In this document: positions 43,145 through 51,822 of the stretch, piece after piece
Layout: each line of letters starts with the position of its first letter
How positions within the stretch are numbered: the stretch's first letter is position 1
Position numbers and translations under genes: made by a program
The notes under the pieces: model-generated
Database searches by the model: none
The model's input: only the letters and a program-made list of their open reading frames with translations
What the model was told of the DNA's origin: nothing
NCBI GenBank assembly: GCA_902800625.1
Contig: CADCFG010000018.1
Location: 1 to 64,000 of the forward strand
Direction: 5' to 3'
Origin: an uncultured Eubacteriales bacterium
GTDB lineage: Bacteria; Bacillota; Clostridia; Christensenellales; Aristaeellaceae
Length of the DNA stretch: 64,000 bases

Positions 43145-43992
43145 AGAGATGGCTACTGGGCCTGCTGGCCACGGCGCTGGTGATCGGGGCGATCGCCCTG
43201 GCGCTGGTTCCGGCGGCGGGCAATCAATACAGGCTCTGGCGCGAGGCGAAGGCGGTGGGGAACTACCGGGACGCCGCCTCCGCACTGGATATGCTGACCT
43301 GCGGCGAACTGCTGGCCGAGGCGCGCCAGGCCAACGCGGCCCTGGGGGAGATCGCCCTGCGGGATCCCTGGGACGGGGTCGGCGCGGGAGGCGAGGACGC
43401 CGGGACGGCGCTGCTGGATATTGCCGGCAGCGGCGTGATCAGCGTGCTGGAGATCCCCAAGCTGGGCCTGATCCTGCCGGTGTATCGGGGACAATCCCCC
43501 GAGCAGCTGGAAAAGAGCGTGATCCACCTGGAGGGCAGCAGCCTTCCCGTGGGCGGCAGCGGCGCGCACTGCGTGTTGGCCGGGCTGGCCGACGGGCGGC
43601 TTTCAAGCCCGATGGACGGGCTGGAGCGGCTGATGCAGGGCGACCTGTTTACGCTGAAAACCCTGCGGGACACGCTGACCTACGAGGTGGAGGCGCTGGA
43701 GCTGCTGGCGCCGGACGCCCTGGCGCCGGTGCCCGTCGACGGCGAGGCGGACGCCTGTACGCTGATGACCGCCGTGACCCAGGACGGGGAGGATGTCCGG
43801 CTGCTGGTGCGCGCGCACCGCGTGCAGCGCAGGGCCATTCCCCTGGAGGACGATACCCAGGTGCTGCCCGGATGGGCGGCACGGATGATATTCGCCGCGC
43901 CTCTGGTGCTGGCGGGGCTTCTGCTGTTGGCGCTGGTCGAAGGACTTCGGCGGCTTGCCGGCAGACGGAAGGTGAAGAGACTGAAGCTGTGA
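43141..43992 (+). CDS. Catalytically dead class C sortase homologue (pseudo-sortase)
   Basis: 283 residues. The frame is open with two membrane segments in class C positions (5-25, about 248-270). The fold markers ISVLEIPKLGLILPVYRG, SSLPVGGSGAHCVLAG and GDLFTLKTLRDTLTYEV align with the active sortase at 41577. The His position (SGHRG) is AGLAD, Leu149. The Cys position (TLETC) is TLMTA, Ala211. Arg220 (VRLLVRAHR) remains. Two of three catalytic residues are gone in an otherwise well-kept, translationally coupled gene, so it was probably retained for a non-enzymatic role such as substrate binding or heterodimer formation. Confidence 0.82.
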   Translation: MKRWLLGLLATALVIGAIALALVPAAGNQYRLWREAKAVGNYRDAASALDMLTCGELLAEARQANAALGEIALRDPWDGVGAGGEDAGTALLDIAGSGVISVLEIPKLGLILPVYRGQSPEQLEKSVIHLEGSSLPVGGSGAHCVLAGLADGRLSSPMDGLERLMQGDLFTLKTLRDTLTYEVEALELLAPDALAPVPVDGEADACTLMTAVTQDGEDVRLLVRAHRVQRRAIPLEDDTQVLPGWAARMIFAAPLVLAGLLLLALVEGLRRLAGRRKVKRLKL

Positions 43993-44059
43993 GCCCATCG
44001 CAGCCGGTCGGAACGAACGCGCACAATATCCCGAGAACCAAGGATGGAGTGATGGATTC

Positions 44060-46303
44060 ATGAAGAACCAGTGCATCCGCGCATTCAGGGGGCGGTGGCT
44101 TGCCCTGCTGCTCAGCGCGCTGCTCTTGCTGGGGCTGCTGCCGGCGCCGGTCGCCGCGGCCGAAGCGGGCAGTCTGAACGTCAAGCTCAGCAAGGATATT
44201 TATGACAATATCCCCAAGGATCCCGCGATCGAAGTCACGCTCTATCGGATCGGTGTGGCGGACGGCTCCACGGCCGCGGGCTGGCGGATCGACGATGCCT
44301 TCAAGGGCTACGGCGTCCTGAAGGCCAAGACCTCCGCGGAGCTGGGCGTGGTGGCTGAGAACATCGCCCGGGATATCGTCGGCAAGGACAAGTATAAAGT
44401 GACCGCCAAGCCGCTCACCGGCGGCAGCGCGGTGTTTTCCGTGGATGCGACCGGCGTCTATTTCGGCATGGTCACCAAGGCGCCCGATGGCGTGAAGGTC
44501 ACGCCCTTCATCGTCACGGTGCCCTCCCGCGACCCCGAGACCAGGCGGCTGCTCACCAGCTATGACGTTCTGCTGAAGGCCTCCCATCCCACCTCTGTCA
44601 CCGTGAAGAAGGTGTGGAAAGACGGCGAGAACCAGGACGGCGTGCGCCCGGCCTTCATCGACGTCACCCTGTCCGACGGCCAGAAGGTGACCTTGAACGA
44701 AGACAACGGGTGGACCGCCACCATCGACAAGCTGCCCATCTATAAGGACGGCCAGAAGATCAGCTACACCTGGACCGAGGCCAAGGTGGACGGCTACACC
44801 GCCGCCCAGGTGACCGATGGCCTCGTCACCACCCTGACCAACTCCCACACGCCCGAGACCACCGAGGCCACGGTGAAGAAGGTCTGGGACGACGCGGACA
44901 ACCAGGACGGCGTGCGCCCGGCCTTCATCGACGTCACCCTGTCCAACGGTCAGAAAGTGACACTGAACGACGAGAATGAGTGGACCGCCACCGTCACCGG
45001 CCTGCCCAGGTATGAAAAGGGCCAGGAGGTCAAGTACGCCTGGACCGAGGCGAAGGTGGACGGTTACACCTCCACCCAGGTGACCGACGGCCGGATCACC
45101 ACCCTGACCAACGTCCACACGCCCGAGACCACCGAGGCCACGGTGAAGAAGGTTTGGCAGGATGACAACGACGCCGACAAGCTGCGCCCGGAATCCATCA
45201 CGGTCACCCTGTCCAATGGCCAGACCGTGACCCTGAACGACGCGAACAGCTGGACGGCCACCGTCACCGGCCTGCCCAAGTATGACAAGGGCAAGGAGAT
45301 CAAGTACACCTGGACCGAGGCGAAGGTGGACGGCTACACCTCCACGCAGGTGACCGACGGCACGATCACCACGCTCACCAACGTGCATGCGCCCACGCCC
45401 ACGCCTACGGTTGAACCCACGCCCACGCCTTCGGAGCCGGTGGTGAATCCGACGCCCACCCCGAACACCGAGGTCAGCGGCAGGAAGGTCTGGGTGGACG
45501 AGGGCAATGCCCACAAGACCCGCCCGGCCAGCATCACCGTGACGCTGTACGCCAACGGTACGGCCCAGAACGCCACGCCCAACTGGACGGATACCAACAC
45601 CGACACCTGGAGCTACACCTTCGCCAACCTGCCCGCGGTGGACGCCGATGGCAACGCCATCACCTACACCGTGAAGGAGACGCCGGTGGAGGGCTACACC
45701 ACCACCGTGTCCGGCACCACCATCACCAACACGCTGGACAAGAAGGAGCCCAAGGAGTACAAGCAGCTGACCGGCACCAAGACTTGGCGCGAAGTCAGCG
45801 CCGCCGAGCTGTCCACCGCGCTGGCAAACCGGCCCAGCGAGATCACCGTGCACCTGATCCGCAACGGCGTGGAGGTGGGCACCGCCACTGCGTCGGACAT
45901 GACCGGCTGGAAGTATGACTTCGGCAAGTGGCCCGTGGACGACGGCTACGGCAACATCTACGACTACACCGTGCGCGAGGACTCCGTCACCGGGTACTAC
46001 GCCCGCGTGGACGGCCTGGATCTGGTGAACATCTCGCTGACCACGCCGGACAAGCCCGACAGGCCCGACAGGCCCGTGACGCCGCGCAAGACGATCACCC
46101 CGCCGCCGCCCTTCAAGAATCTGAACGAGGAAGAGATGGATGAACTCACGGACATCCTCGACTACGGCACGCCCCTGTGGGGCACCCTGCTGGGCACCGG
46201 CGACGAGACGCCCGTCTATCCCTACGTGTTTGGCGGCGTTGGCGTGCTGGCCATCGTGGCGCTGGTCCTGTTCGGAAGGAAGCGCAAGAAAAAGGAAAAG
46301 TAA
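44060..46303 (+). CDS. Multi-CnaB surface protein with atypical sorting signal LLGTG
   Basis: 747 residues. Signal peptide 1-34 (PAPVAAA). An N-terminal pilin-like domain (about 35-178) is followed by three near-identical CnaB repeats of 88 residues (about 180-268, 269-356, 357-444; each starts VTVKKVW or ATVKKVW and ends TTLTN). Then a PT-rich linker and two diverged CnaB domains (about 470-560 and 567-660), and a Pro-rich PDRP/PPPP stretch. The C-terminus has the layout of a cell-wall sorting signal (LLGTGDETP, helix, RKRKKKEK), but with LLGTG (710-714) instead of LPXTG. It could be the pilus base, or a substrate of the class B sortase that follows four bases later. Confidence 0.85.
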   Translation: MKNQCIRAFRGRWLALLLSALLLLGLLPAPVAAAEAGSLNVKLSKDIYDNIPKDPAIEVTLYRIGVADGSTAAGWRIDDAFKGYGVLKAKTSAELGVVAENIARDIVGKDKYKVTAKPLTGGSAVFSVDATGVYFGMVTKAPDGVKVTPFIVTVPSRDPETRRLLTSYDVLLKASHPTSVTVKKVWKDGENQDGVRPAFIDVTLSDGQKVTLNEDNGWTATIDKLPIYKDGQKISYTWTEAKVDGYTAAQVTDGLVTTLTNSHTPETTEATVKKVWDDADNQDGVRPAFIDVTLSNGQKVTLNDENEWTATVTGLPRYEKGQEVKYAWTEAKVDGYTSTQVTDGRITTLTNVHTPETTEATVKKVWQDDNDADKLRPESITVTLSNGQTVTLNDANSWTATVTGLPKYDKGKEIKYTWTEAKVDGYTSTQVTDGTITTLTNVHAPTPTPTVEPTPTPSEPVVNPTPTPNTEVSGRKVWVDEGNAHKTRPASITVTLYANGTAQNATPNWTDTNTDTWSYTFANLPAVDADGNAITYTVKETPVEGYTTTVSGTTITNTLDKKEPKEYKQLTGTKTWREVSAAELSTALANRPSEITVHLIRNGVEVGTATASDMTGWKYDFGKWPVDDGYGNIYDYTVREDSVTGYYARVDGLDLVNISLTTPDKPDRPDRPVTPRKTITPPPPFKNLNEEEMDELTDILDYGTPLWGTLLGTGDETPVYPYVFGGVGVLAIVALVLFGRKRKKKEK
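44596..45387 (+). repeat. Three tandem 264-bp CnaB repeats
   Basis: Three consecutive units of 264 bp with long identical stretches (CCGAGACCACCGAGGCCACG at two junctions, GTGGACGGCTACACCTCCAC). Units 2 and 3 share the longest runs, so the last duplication looks recent. Confidence 0.8.
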
Positions 46304-46306
46304 AAC

Positions 46307-47653
46307 ATGCGATGGATACGCATATTACTGGTGATCATCGCGGTGGTGTGCATCGGCGTGGCGCTGTCCTATCCGATCCGCTACCGACTGGCGCAGAACG
46401 AGAACAACTCCAACATGGACGAACTCGCCGCCATGCGCGCCAGGGTGCAGGACACCGATGACGCGCCCGGAGACGTCCCCGTCGGAACCGACGGCGGGGA
46501 CGTCTCGGGTGAGGAAGAGGACGTGGCCCCCGGCGTGCCCCAACGGCCCGACCGCCCTGCGGAGGCGGAAGAGGGGAGCGGCGATACGGGCACGGAGGAG
46601 GATGTGGCTCCCGGCGTGCCCCAGCGGCCCGACCGCCCTTCGGAGGCGGAAGAGGGAAGCGGCGAAGCGAGCGCGCCCGTGACCCGGAATGAGACCGGGG
46701 CGGGAGATCCCGCGGAAGCCGCTGACGCAGAAAAAACGACGATCACCGGGGAGGCGGAGTCTCCCGAAGGAGCGGTCGACGTCGGCCAAGGGCCCGCCGC
46801 CGGGGATGCGACCGTCCCGCAGGACGGAGAAGCGACCGCAGAGGCGACGAGCGAAATCACCCCGGAGCCCACGCCCGTTGCCGAGCCGGATCTGGCGCTG
46901 CTGTATCTGGACGATGTGCCCCTGAAGGGCAAGGCGCTCAGCGGCATATTTGCCGCCGAGGCGACGCCCACGCCCGAGCCGGAGCCCACGCCCGTATGGG
47001 ACGACTACGAAGGGCCGCTGCCCTATCCGATGCTGGACAAGGTGGAATTTGACCAGGGCGCCCTGCTGCCGGAGCTGCGGGAGATCTACGCCCTCAACCA
47101 CGACCTGGTGGGCTGGATCAACATCCCCGGCACGGTGATCGATTACCCCGTGGTCCAGTGCCAGGACAGCGATTACTATCTGGAGCACGATTTCTACGGC
47201 AAGGAGAACATCAACGGCCAGATCATACTGGACACCCTGTGCGACCCCTACACGCCCAGCTACAACCTGATCATCAGCGGTCACCACATGAAGAACGGCA
47301 GCATGTTCGGCGACCTGCCCGAGTACAGGACCCAGGCCTATTGGGAGAAGCACAAGCTGGTTGAGTTTGATTCGCTGATGTTCCGCAAGCAGTATGTCGT
47401 GTTCGCGGCGTTCTACTCTGCGGACTACGACGAGGACGAGGAAGGCTTCCGCTATAACGCGAATATCCAATATAAAATGGAAGCCCAGCAGTGGCTCAAG
47501 GAGATTGAGGAAAACCAGCTGTACGACACAGGTATCGACGTGCAGTTTGGCGATGAATTCATCACCCTGACCACTTGCAACCGGGCGCGCCACCGGAACG
47601 GAAGATTTGTGGTGGTGTGCCGGAGAATACGGGAAGGAGAGACGTTCGAATGA
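46307..47653 (+). CDS. Class B sortase with long disordered linker
   Basis: 448 residues. N-terminal membrane anchor (3-22), then about 190 residues of low complexity including two tandem copies of EEDVAPGVPQRPDRP (about 69-117) and TPEPTP stretches. The sortase domain is about 235-448. Catalytic His326 (ISGHHMKNGSMF), Cys424 (ITLTTCNRARHRNG) and Arg433 are present, with the SrtB markers NHDLVGWINIPGTVIDYPVVQ and HDFYGKEN. Most SrtB proteins are about 240-260 residues, so the extended stalk is unusual and could let the enzyme reach across the wall. It probably anchors the finished pilus or the LLGTG protein encoded just upstream. Confidence 0.92.
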   Translation: MRWIRILLVIIAVVCIGVALSYPIRYRLAQNENNSNMDELAAMRARVQDTDDAPGDVPVGTDGGDVSGEEEDVAPGVPQRPDRPAEAEEGSGDTGTEEDVAPGVPQRPDRPSEAEEGSGEASAPVTRNETGAGDPAEAADAEKTTITGEAESPEGAVDVGQGPAAGDATVPQDGEATAEATSEITPEPTPVAEPDLALLYLDDVPLKGKALSGIFAAEATPTPEPEPTPVWDDYEGPLPYPMLDKVEFDQGALLPELREIYALNHDLVGWINIPGTVIDYPVVQCQDSDYYLEHDFYGKENINGQIILDTLCDPYTPSYNLIISGHHMKNGSMFGDLPEYRTQAYWEKHKLVEFDSLMFRKQYVVFAAFYSADYDEDEEGFRYNANIQYKMEAQQWLKEIEENQLYDTGIDVQFGDEFITLTTCNRARHRNGRFVVVCRRIREGETFE

Positions 47654-48534
47654 AGAAACTGGTAGCGGTTATCCTGGTATGTCTGTTTTGCATGACCACC
47701 GCCCTGGCCGCGGAGTGGCCCGAGGGCACCAGCCCGGCCAAGCCTACGAAGCTCAAGCCCGAGGTGGACCTGAACAAGACGGTTGGCTACTGGCTGGAGT
47801 TCCCCCGCAAGGGCCTGCCCGCGGAGATCTTCTGCGACGTGCTGGAGCTGTATATGCCCAACCCGGACATCAAGCTGGGCGAGGGCACCGCGACGCTGTG
47901 GGACGCCAACGGCGAGGTGTGCGTGGTCGATTTTGCCGACCCCGAACAGGTGGAGTTGCGCAATCTTGAGGAGAGCGAGCTGGAAGCCATGCACTGGGGC
48001 TGCGGCGTCTGCGTGGGAATGCACCTGCCCATCTCTCTGAAGTTCGACGAAAACTACTATGTCACCATGGACGAGGGCACCCTCGTCACCCACGAAGGCG
48101 CGGTGAAGAGCATGGCCATCCCGTACTCCGACAAGGTGGACATCACCGAGCAGTACTGGACGCCCTTTGTCACCGGCGATTACGGCATCAGCGGCCTGTC
48201 TTACAGCGCGCCTGTAGACGAATCCGCCGAGACCGAGGAGGAGGAAGAGGCCGAGGAAGGCGCCATCCAGCCCAAGCGCAACCCCGTCAAGGGCGATATC
48301 GTCAACTTCGACGTGGTGGTGGGCGGCGACGCCAAGATCGCCGTCATGGTCAGCGAGGACAACTCCGTCTTCTTCGACACCATGGAGTTCCATGAGAACG
48401 GCCACGTGACCGGCACCGTCGTGGGCGACGCGCCGAACTGGGGCGTCGTGTTCGCGGACGAGGACGGTACTCCCGTGGACTACATCCAGATGACTCAGTT
48501 CGAGGGTGAGGCGGAGGAAACCGCCGCCGAATAA
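47650..48534 (+). CDS. Secreted protein of unknown function at the end of the pilus locus
   Basis: 294 residues. Signal peptide 1-20 (MTTALAA-EW). The mature part is mixed alpha/beta, acidic, with a Glu-rich stretch at about 194-205 (ETEEEEEAEEG) between two globular parts. It has no membrane anchor, sorting signal or catalytic motif I recognise. The start overlaps the stop of the class B sortase gene (ATGA), which ties it to that enzyme. A very strong hairpin after it closes the operon. It might be a soluble partner of the pilus or of the sortase, but that is only context. Confidence 0.75.
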   Translation: MKKLVAVILVCLFCMTTALAAEWPEGTSPAKPTKLKPEVDLNKTVGYWLEFPRKGLPAEIFCDVLELYMPNPDIKLGEGTATLWDANGEVCVVDFADPEQVELRNLEESELEAMHWGCGVCVGMHLPISLKFDENYYVTMDEGTLVTHEGAVKSMAIPYSDKVDITEQYWTPFVTGDYGISGLSYSAPVDESAETEEEEEAEEGAIQPKRNPVKGDIVNFDVVVGGDAKIAVMVSEDNSVFFDTMEFHENGHVTGTVVGDAPNWGVVFADEDGTPVDYIQMTQFEGEAEETAAE

Positions 48535-48557
48535 CCCCTCTTTGCGGAGACATCCGC

Positions 48558-48614
48558 GCGTGGAATGCGAAAAAGCGCCAGGTCAAGTGCCCGGCGCTTT
48601 TTCGCATTCCACGC
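48558..48614 (+). terminator. Long perfect hairpin ending the pilus locus
   Basis: Perfect 22-bp stem, arms 48558-48579 and 48593-48614, 13-base loop. Both arms contain an A5/T5 run, so it could also work on the other strand. The U-run sits inside the stem rather than after it, so termination efficiency is uncertain. Confidence 0.75.
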
Positions 48615-48675
48615 ATGGCCGGTCATTGCCCAGGCTTTGACACAGAAATGCACTACGATTTTAATTTGGGAAATA

Positions 48676-48704
48676 TTGTAACAAAACCGAAAGAAGTATA
48701 TAAT
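48676..48704 (+). promoter_or_regulatory. Promoter of the CAP/Ig-like protein gene
   Basis: TTGTAA (48676-48681), 17-bp spacer, TATAAT (48699-48704), in an AT-rich island. Confidence 0.75.
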
Positions 48705-48741
48705 ATATACGGGATTATCAGCCCCGGGAGGTTTTTTACAT

Positions 48742-51408
48742 ATGCGAATCAAGAGAGGGTTGGCCGCGCTGCTGGCGCTGCTCATGCTGTTGACGCTGGC
48801 ACCTTCGGCCATGATGGAGGAAGAGGTCTTTCTTCAGGACATGGAAGAGGATTGGGCCGTGGAGCCGGAGGTGGGCCTGGCGGAGGACGCCGGGGACACC
48901 GGGCTGACCGTTGAATTCGAGGATGTGCCCGCTGGCGACGAGGCCTTTGAGGACGCGCTTTTCGATGAGTCGGAGCTGCCCGCGGACGATTTGGACGGGG
49001 ACGCCGACGATGCCGCCGCGGAGGCCGAAGAAGAAAGCGCCGTGGAAGCCCTGGACACCGAGGACGAGGAAGGCGCGCTGGAGATCGAGGTCGTGCCTGT
49101 GATCCCCGCGGGCTACGTGGCCGTAGCCCCGGAGGCCCCGGTCTATGCCGATGCCGGACGCACCCATGCCGTCGGTGTGTTTGCCGATGGCGCCGTGGTG
49201 GTCGTGGAGTCCGTGGAGGACGACGGCGCGCTGCTGAAGATTCGCTTTGATACCGAGGACAGCCGCGAATGGGCCGAGGAGATCCCCTCCGGCTATGTGC
49301 TGGCCATGGATGTGCTGGCCTACACCGAGGCGGAAGCCGAGGCGCTGAGCCGGCAGCTGGCGGAGGACAGCCGCACCCGCTATGTGGACGACATGGCCAT
49401 TCCCTGCGTGAGCTTCACCGCCGTGGATTTTGCCGTGATGGCGGCGGGGGATACCGCCGTGGGCCTGAACGTGGCGAGCCACACCCAGGCCGAGATCCAG
49501 GCCTTCATAAACGCCCATCCCGCCAATCGCAACCAGGCCGACATCTACAGGGTGGCCGCCAGCGACGAGCCCTTCAGCCCCGGCAAGCTCTCCGCTGTGA
49601 ACCAGCAGTCGGCGCTGAACCTGCTGAACCAGATTCGCTACATCGCCGGCCTGAACAGCAACGTGGGCCTGCTGAACGACCAGGAGGACACCGTGGCCTC
49701 CGCGGCACTGGTGCTGCGGCTGTACAGCGAGCAGTACAAGGCCCAGACCGGCAAGAACATACTGACCCACTATCCGCCGCGGGCGGCAGCGTTGTCCGAT
49801 GCCAGCTATGACAGCCTCTACAGCCTGGGCTACACCGGCGCGAGCCGATCCAACATCGCCATGGGCTACACCGTATCCAGTGCGATGCTGGCCTATATGT
49901 CCGATTCAGACGACACCAATATCAAGACCGTGGGCCACCGCCGCTGGATGCTGAACCCCACCATGGGCAAGACCGTGTTCGGCGCGAACGGCCGGTTCTC
50001 CGCCATGTATGCCCACGACCTGTCCGGCACAGGCGGACAGAGCAAGGTGGCCTGGCCCGCCCAGGAGATGCCCTTGCAGTATTTCAACGCCAATGACCCG
50101 TGGTCCATATCCTACGGGCGCGCGCTGACTGCGAATCAGATCACCGTCACCCTGGTGCGGGTGCGCGACGGCAAGACGTGGAGCTTTTCCACCTCCAGCG
50201 CCGACGGCGATTTCTATGTGGAAAACAACGCATACGGCCAGCGGGGCTGCGTCATCTTCCGGCCCAGCGGACTGGGCAGCATTGCCATCGGCGATACCTT
50301 CAACGTGTCCGTTAACGACGGCGCGGCGGGGGAGCTGACTCGCTATACCGTGCGCTTTTTCAGCGTGAGCCTGGCCGCGTGCGATCCGCTGGCGCTGCCG
50401 GATTCGGTGACCGCCGTCAAGACGCCCACCGGAAACGAGCTGAGTTGGAGCGCGGTTTCCGGCGCGCAGAGCTACTACGTGTGCCGCCGGGCCAGCTCTG
50501 ACACCAATTTCCAGATCGTGGCGGATGTTTCGGGAAACGCCTACAGGGACACCGCCGTGTCCGTAGACAAGGATTACTACTACCAGATCTACGCCCACGA
50601 TGCCAGCCGCACCAGTCGGTCCGCGGTCAGCGTGCAGGCCAAGCCCATCCCGCCGACCGCCGTGGCCCTCAGCGCCAGCGGCACCGTGAAGGTCTACCGC
50701 AACAAGACCCTGAAGCTGTCCGTCAGCCTGACCCCGGCCAATGCCATGGCTGAAAAGCTGACCTGGAAGAGCAGCAAGAAGAAGATCGCCACCGTCGACG
50801 CCAGCGGCCTGGTGAAGCCCCTGAAGGCGGGCACCACCGTCATCAGCGTTACCACCGACAACGGCAAGAAGGCCAGCGTCAAGGTGAAGGTGCTGAACGT
50901 GCCCAAGGCCAAGAAGGTGAAGCTGAGCGCCAGCGGCACAAAGAAGCTGAACATCGGCGATACCCTGCAGCTGTCCGGTACCGTGACGCCCGCCGCCGCC
51001 AGCCAGAAGCTGAAGTGGAAGAGCAGCAAGAAGAAGGTCGCCAGCGTGTCCGGCACCGGCCTGGTCACCGCCTTGAATCCCGGTACCGCCACCATCACTG
51101 CAAAGACCTCCAACGGCAAGTACGCCCGGGTGAAGATCAAGGTCATCGATCCCTACGCGCCTACTTCCGTGACCCTGAACTATTCGGGCACCGTTAAGCT
51201 GCACCTGAAGGAGACGCTGACCCTGCAGCCGACGCTCAATCCCGTCGGCATCGCCAAGAGCAAGATCACCTACAGCTCTTCCAACAAAAAGGTGGCATCA
51301 GTGAACAGCTCCGGCGTGATCACCGCCAAGAAGAGGGGCACCGCCACCATCACCGTCAAGACCGCCAACGGCAAGAAGGCCAAGCTGAAGATCAAGGTGG
51401 TCAAGTAG
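48742..51408 (+). CDS. Secreted protein with CAP-like, fibronectin-like and Ig-like (Big_2) domains
   Basis: 888 residues. Signal peptide about 1-24, then a strongly acidic stretch (25-112). An SH3-like segment (about 125-185) may bind the wall. A CAP/SCP-like domain is at about 285-415: LLNQIRYIAGL, the IAMGY helix and TVGHRRWMLNPTM with a conserved His-Arg-Arg-Trp. A fibronectin III-like module (about 555-635) and three Big_2 repeats (about 637-888, each with LTWKSSKKK or similar) follow. There is no LPXTG. The Big_2 repeats resemble those at 12535-14838, so the two may share a wall-binding mode. CAP proteins are secreted and of varied function; the role here is unknown. Confidence 0.82.
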   Translation: MRIKRGLAALLALLMLLTLAPSAMMEEEVFLQDMEEDWAVEPEVGLAEDAGDTGLTVEFEDVPAGDEAFEDALFDESELPADDLDGDADDAAAEAEEESAVEALDTEDEEGALEIEVVPVIPAGYVAVAPEAPVYADAGRTHAVGVFADGAVVVVESVEDDGALLKIRFDTEDSREWAEEIPSGYVLAMDVLAYTEAEAEALSRQLAEDSRTRYVDDMAIPCVSFTAVDFAVMAAGDTAVGLNVASHTQAEIQAFINAHPANRNQADIYRVAASDEPFSPGKLSAVNQQSALNLLNQIRYIAGLNSNVGLLNDQEDTVASAALVLRLYSEQYKAQTGKNILTHYPPRAAALSDASYDSLYSLGYTGASRSNIAMGYTVSSAMLAYMSDSDDTNIKTVGHRRWMLNPTMGKTVFGANGRFSAMYAHDLSGTGGQSKVAWPAQEMPLQYFNANDPWSISYGRALTANQITVTLVRVRDGKTWSFSTSSADGDFYVENNAYGQRGCVIFRPSGLGSIAIGDTFNVSVNDGAAGELTRYTVRFFSVSLAACDPLALPDSVTAVKTPTGNELSWSAVSGAQSYYVCRRASSDTNFQIVADVSGNAYRDTAVSVDKDYYYQIYAHDASRTSRSAVSVQAKPIPPTAVALSASGTVKVYRNKTLKLSVSLTPANAMAEKLTWKSSKKKIATVDASGLVKPLKAGTTVISVTTDNGKKASVKVKVLNVPKAKKVKLSASGTKKLNIGDTLQLSGTVTPAAASQKLKWKSSKKKVASVSGTGLVTALNPGTATITAKTSNGKYARVKIKVIDPYAPTSVTLNYSGTVKLHLKETLTLQPTLNPVGIAKSKITYSSSNKKVASVNSSGVITAKKRGTATITVKTANGKKAKLKIKVVK

Positions 51409-51423
51409 ATTTCACAGGATTTC

Positions 51424-51454
51424 CCGGGGACGGCTTCGGCCGTCCCCGGTTTTT
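51424..51454 (+). terminator. Terminator after the CAP/Ig-like gene
   Basis: 10-bp stem CCGGGGACGG/CCGTCCCCGG with a CTTCGG loop, then TTTTT. Confidence 0.9.
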
Positions 51455-51510
51455 GGATTAAGCACCCCGATACAAGGACTGCTCCATCCCTCGCTGCACC
51501 CCCATGCAGC

Positions 51511-51597
51511 GGCGGCCTGCAACCAAAAACCCTTGGGAACGAGCGGATGCGCGCAGGGTGCGCAGGAGCGAAGTTACGGGTTTTTGTGCAGGCCGCC
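51511..51597 (-). repeat. Intergenic structured repeat, family B copy 3
   Basis: 87 bp with terminal GGCGGCCTGC/GCAGGCCGCC, nearly identical to copy 2 (2488-2574) and inverted relative to copy 1. Upstream GCTGCACCCCCATGCAGC matches the edge of the direct repeats near 7.2 kb. Confidence 0.85.
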
Positions 51598-51617
51598 AAA
51601 AAGAGCCGTTCCTCGGG

Positions 51618-51667
51618 TCCCATAATCCCTCCGGCCCTGTGGGCCACCTCCCCTTGAAAGGGGAGGC
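51618..51667 (+). repeat. Intergenic repeat, family D copy 4 (diverged)
   Basis: Double hairpin CCGGCCCTGTGGGCC-like and CCTCCCCTT-GAA-AGGGGAGG, next to family B copy 3. With it, this accounts for the 51455-51760 gap; no gene is seen. Confidence 0.6.
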
Positions 51668-51760
51668 AGGTGGAAACACTCCCATCCGCTCATCTAAGGC
51701 TGCCCTTTCTCAAAAGTAGACCCAAGTAGACAAAAATGCGCCAAAAGTTTGAAAACGCTA

Positions 51761-51789
51761 TTGACGCAGCTCCCCGCCGCTGATATGAT
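51761..51789 (+). promoter_or_regulatory. Promoter of the large TPR/Rossmann protein gene
   Basis: TTGACG (51761-51766), 17-bp spacer, TATGAT (51784-51789). Confidence 0.75.
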
Positions 51790-51822
51790 AAAACCAGATC
51801 ACAAATGAGGCGGTGACGCGCC

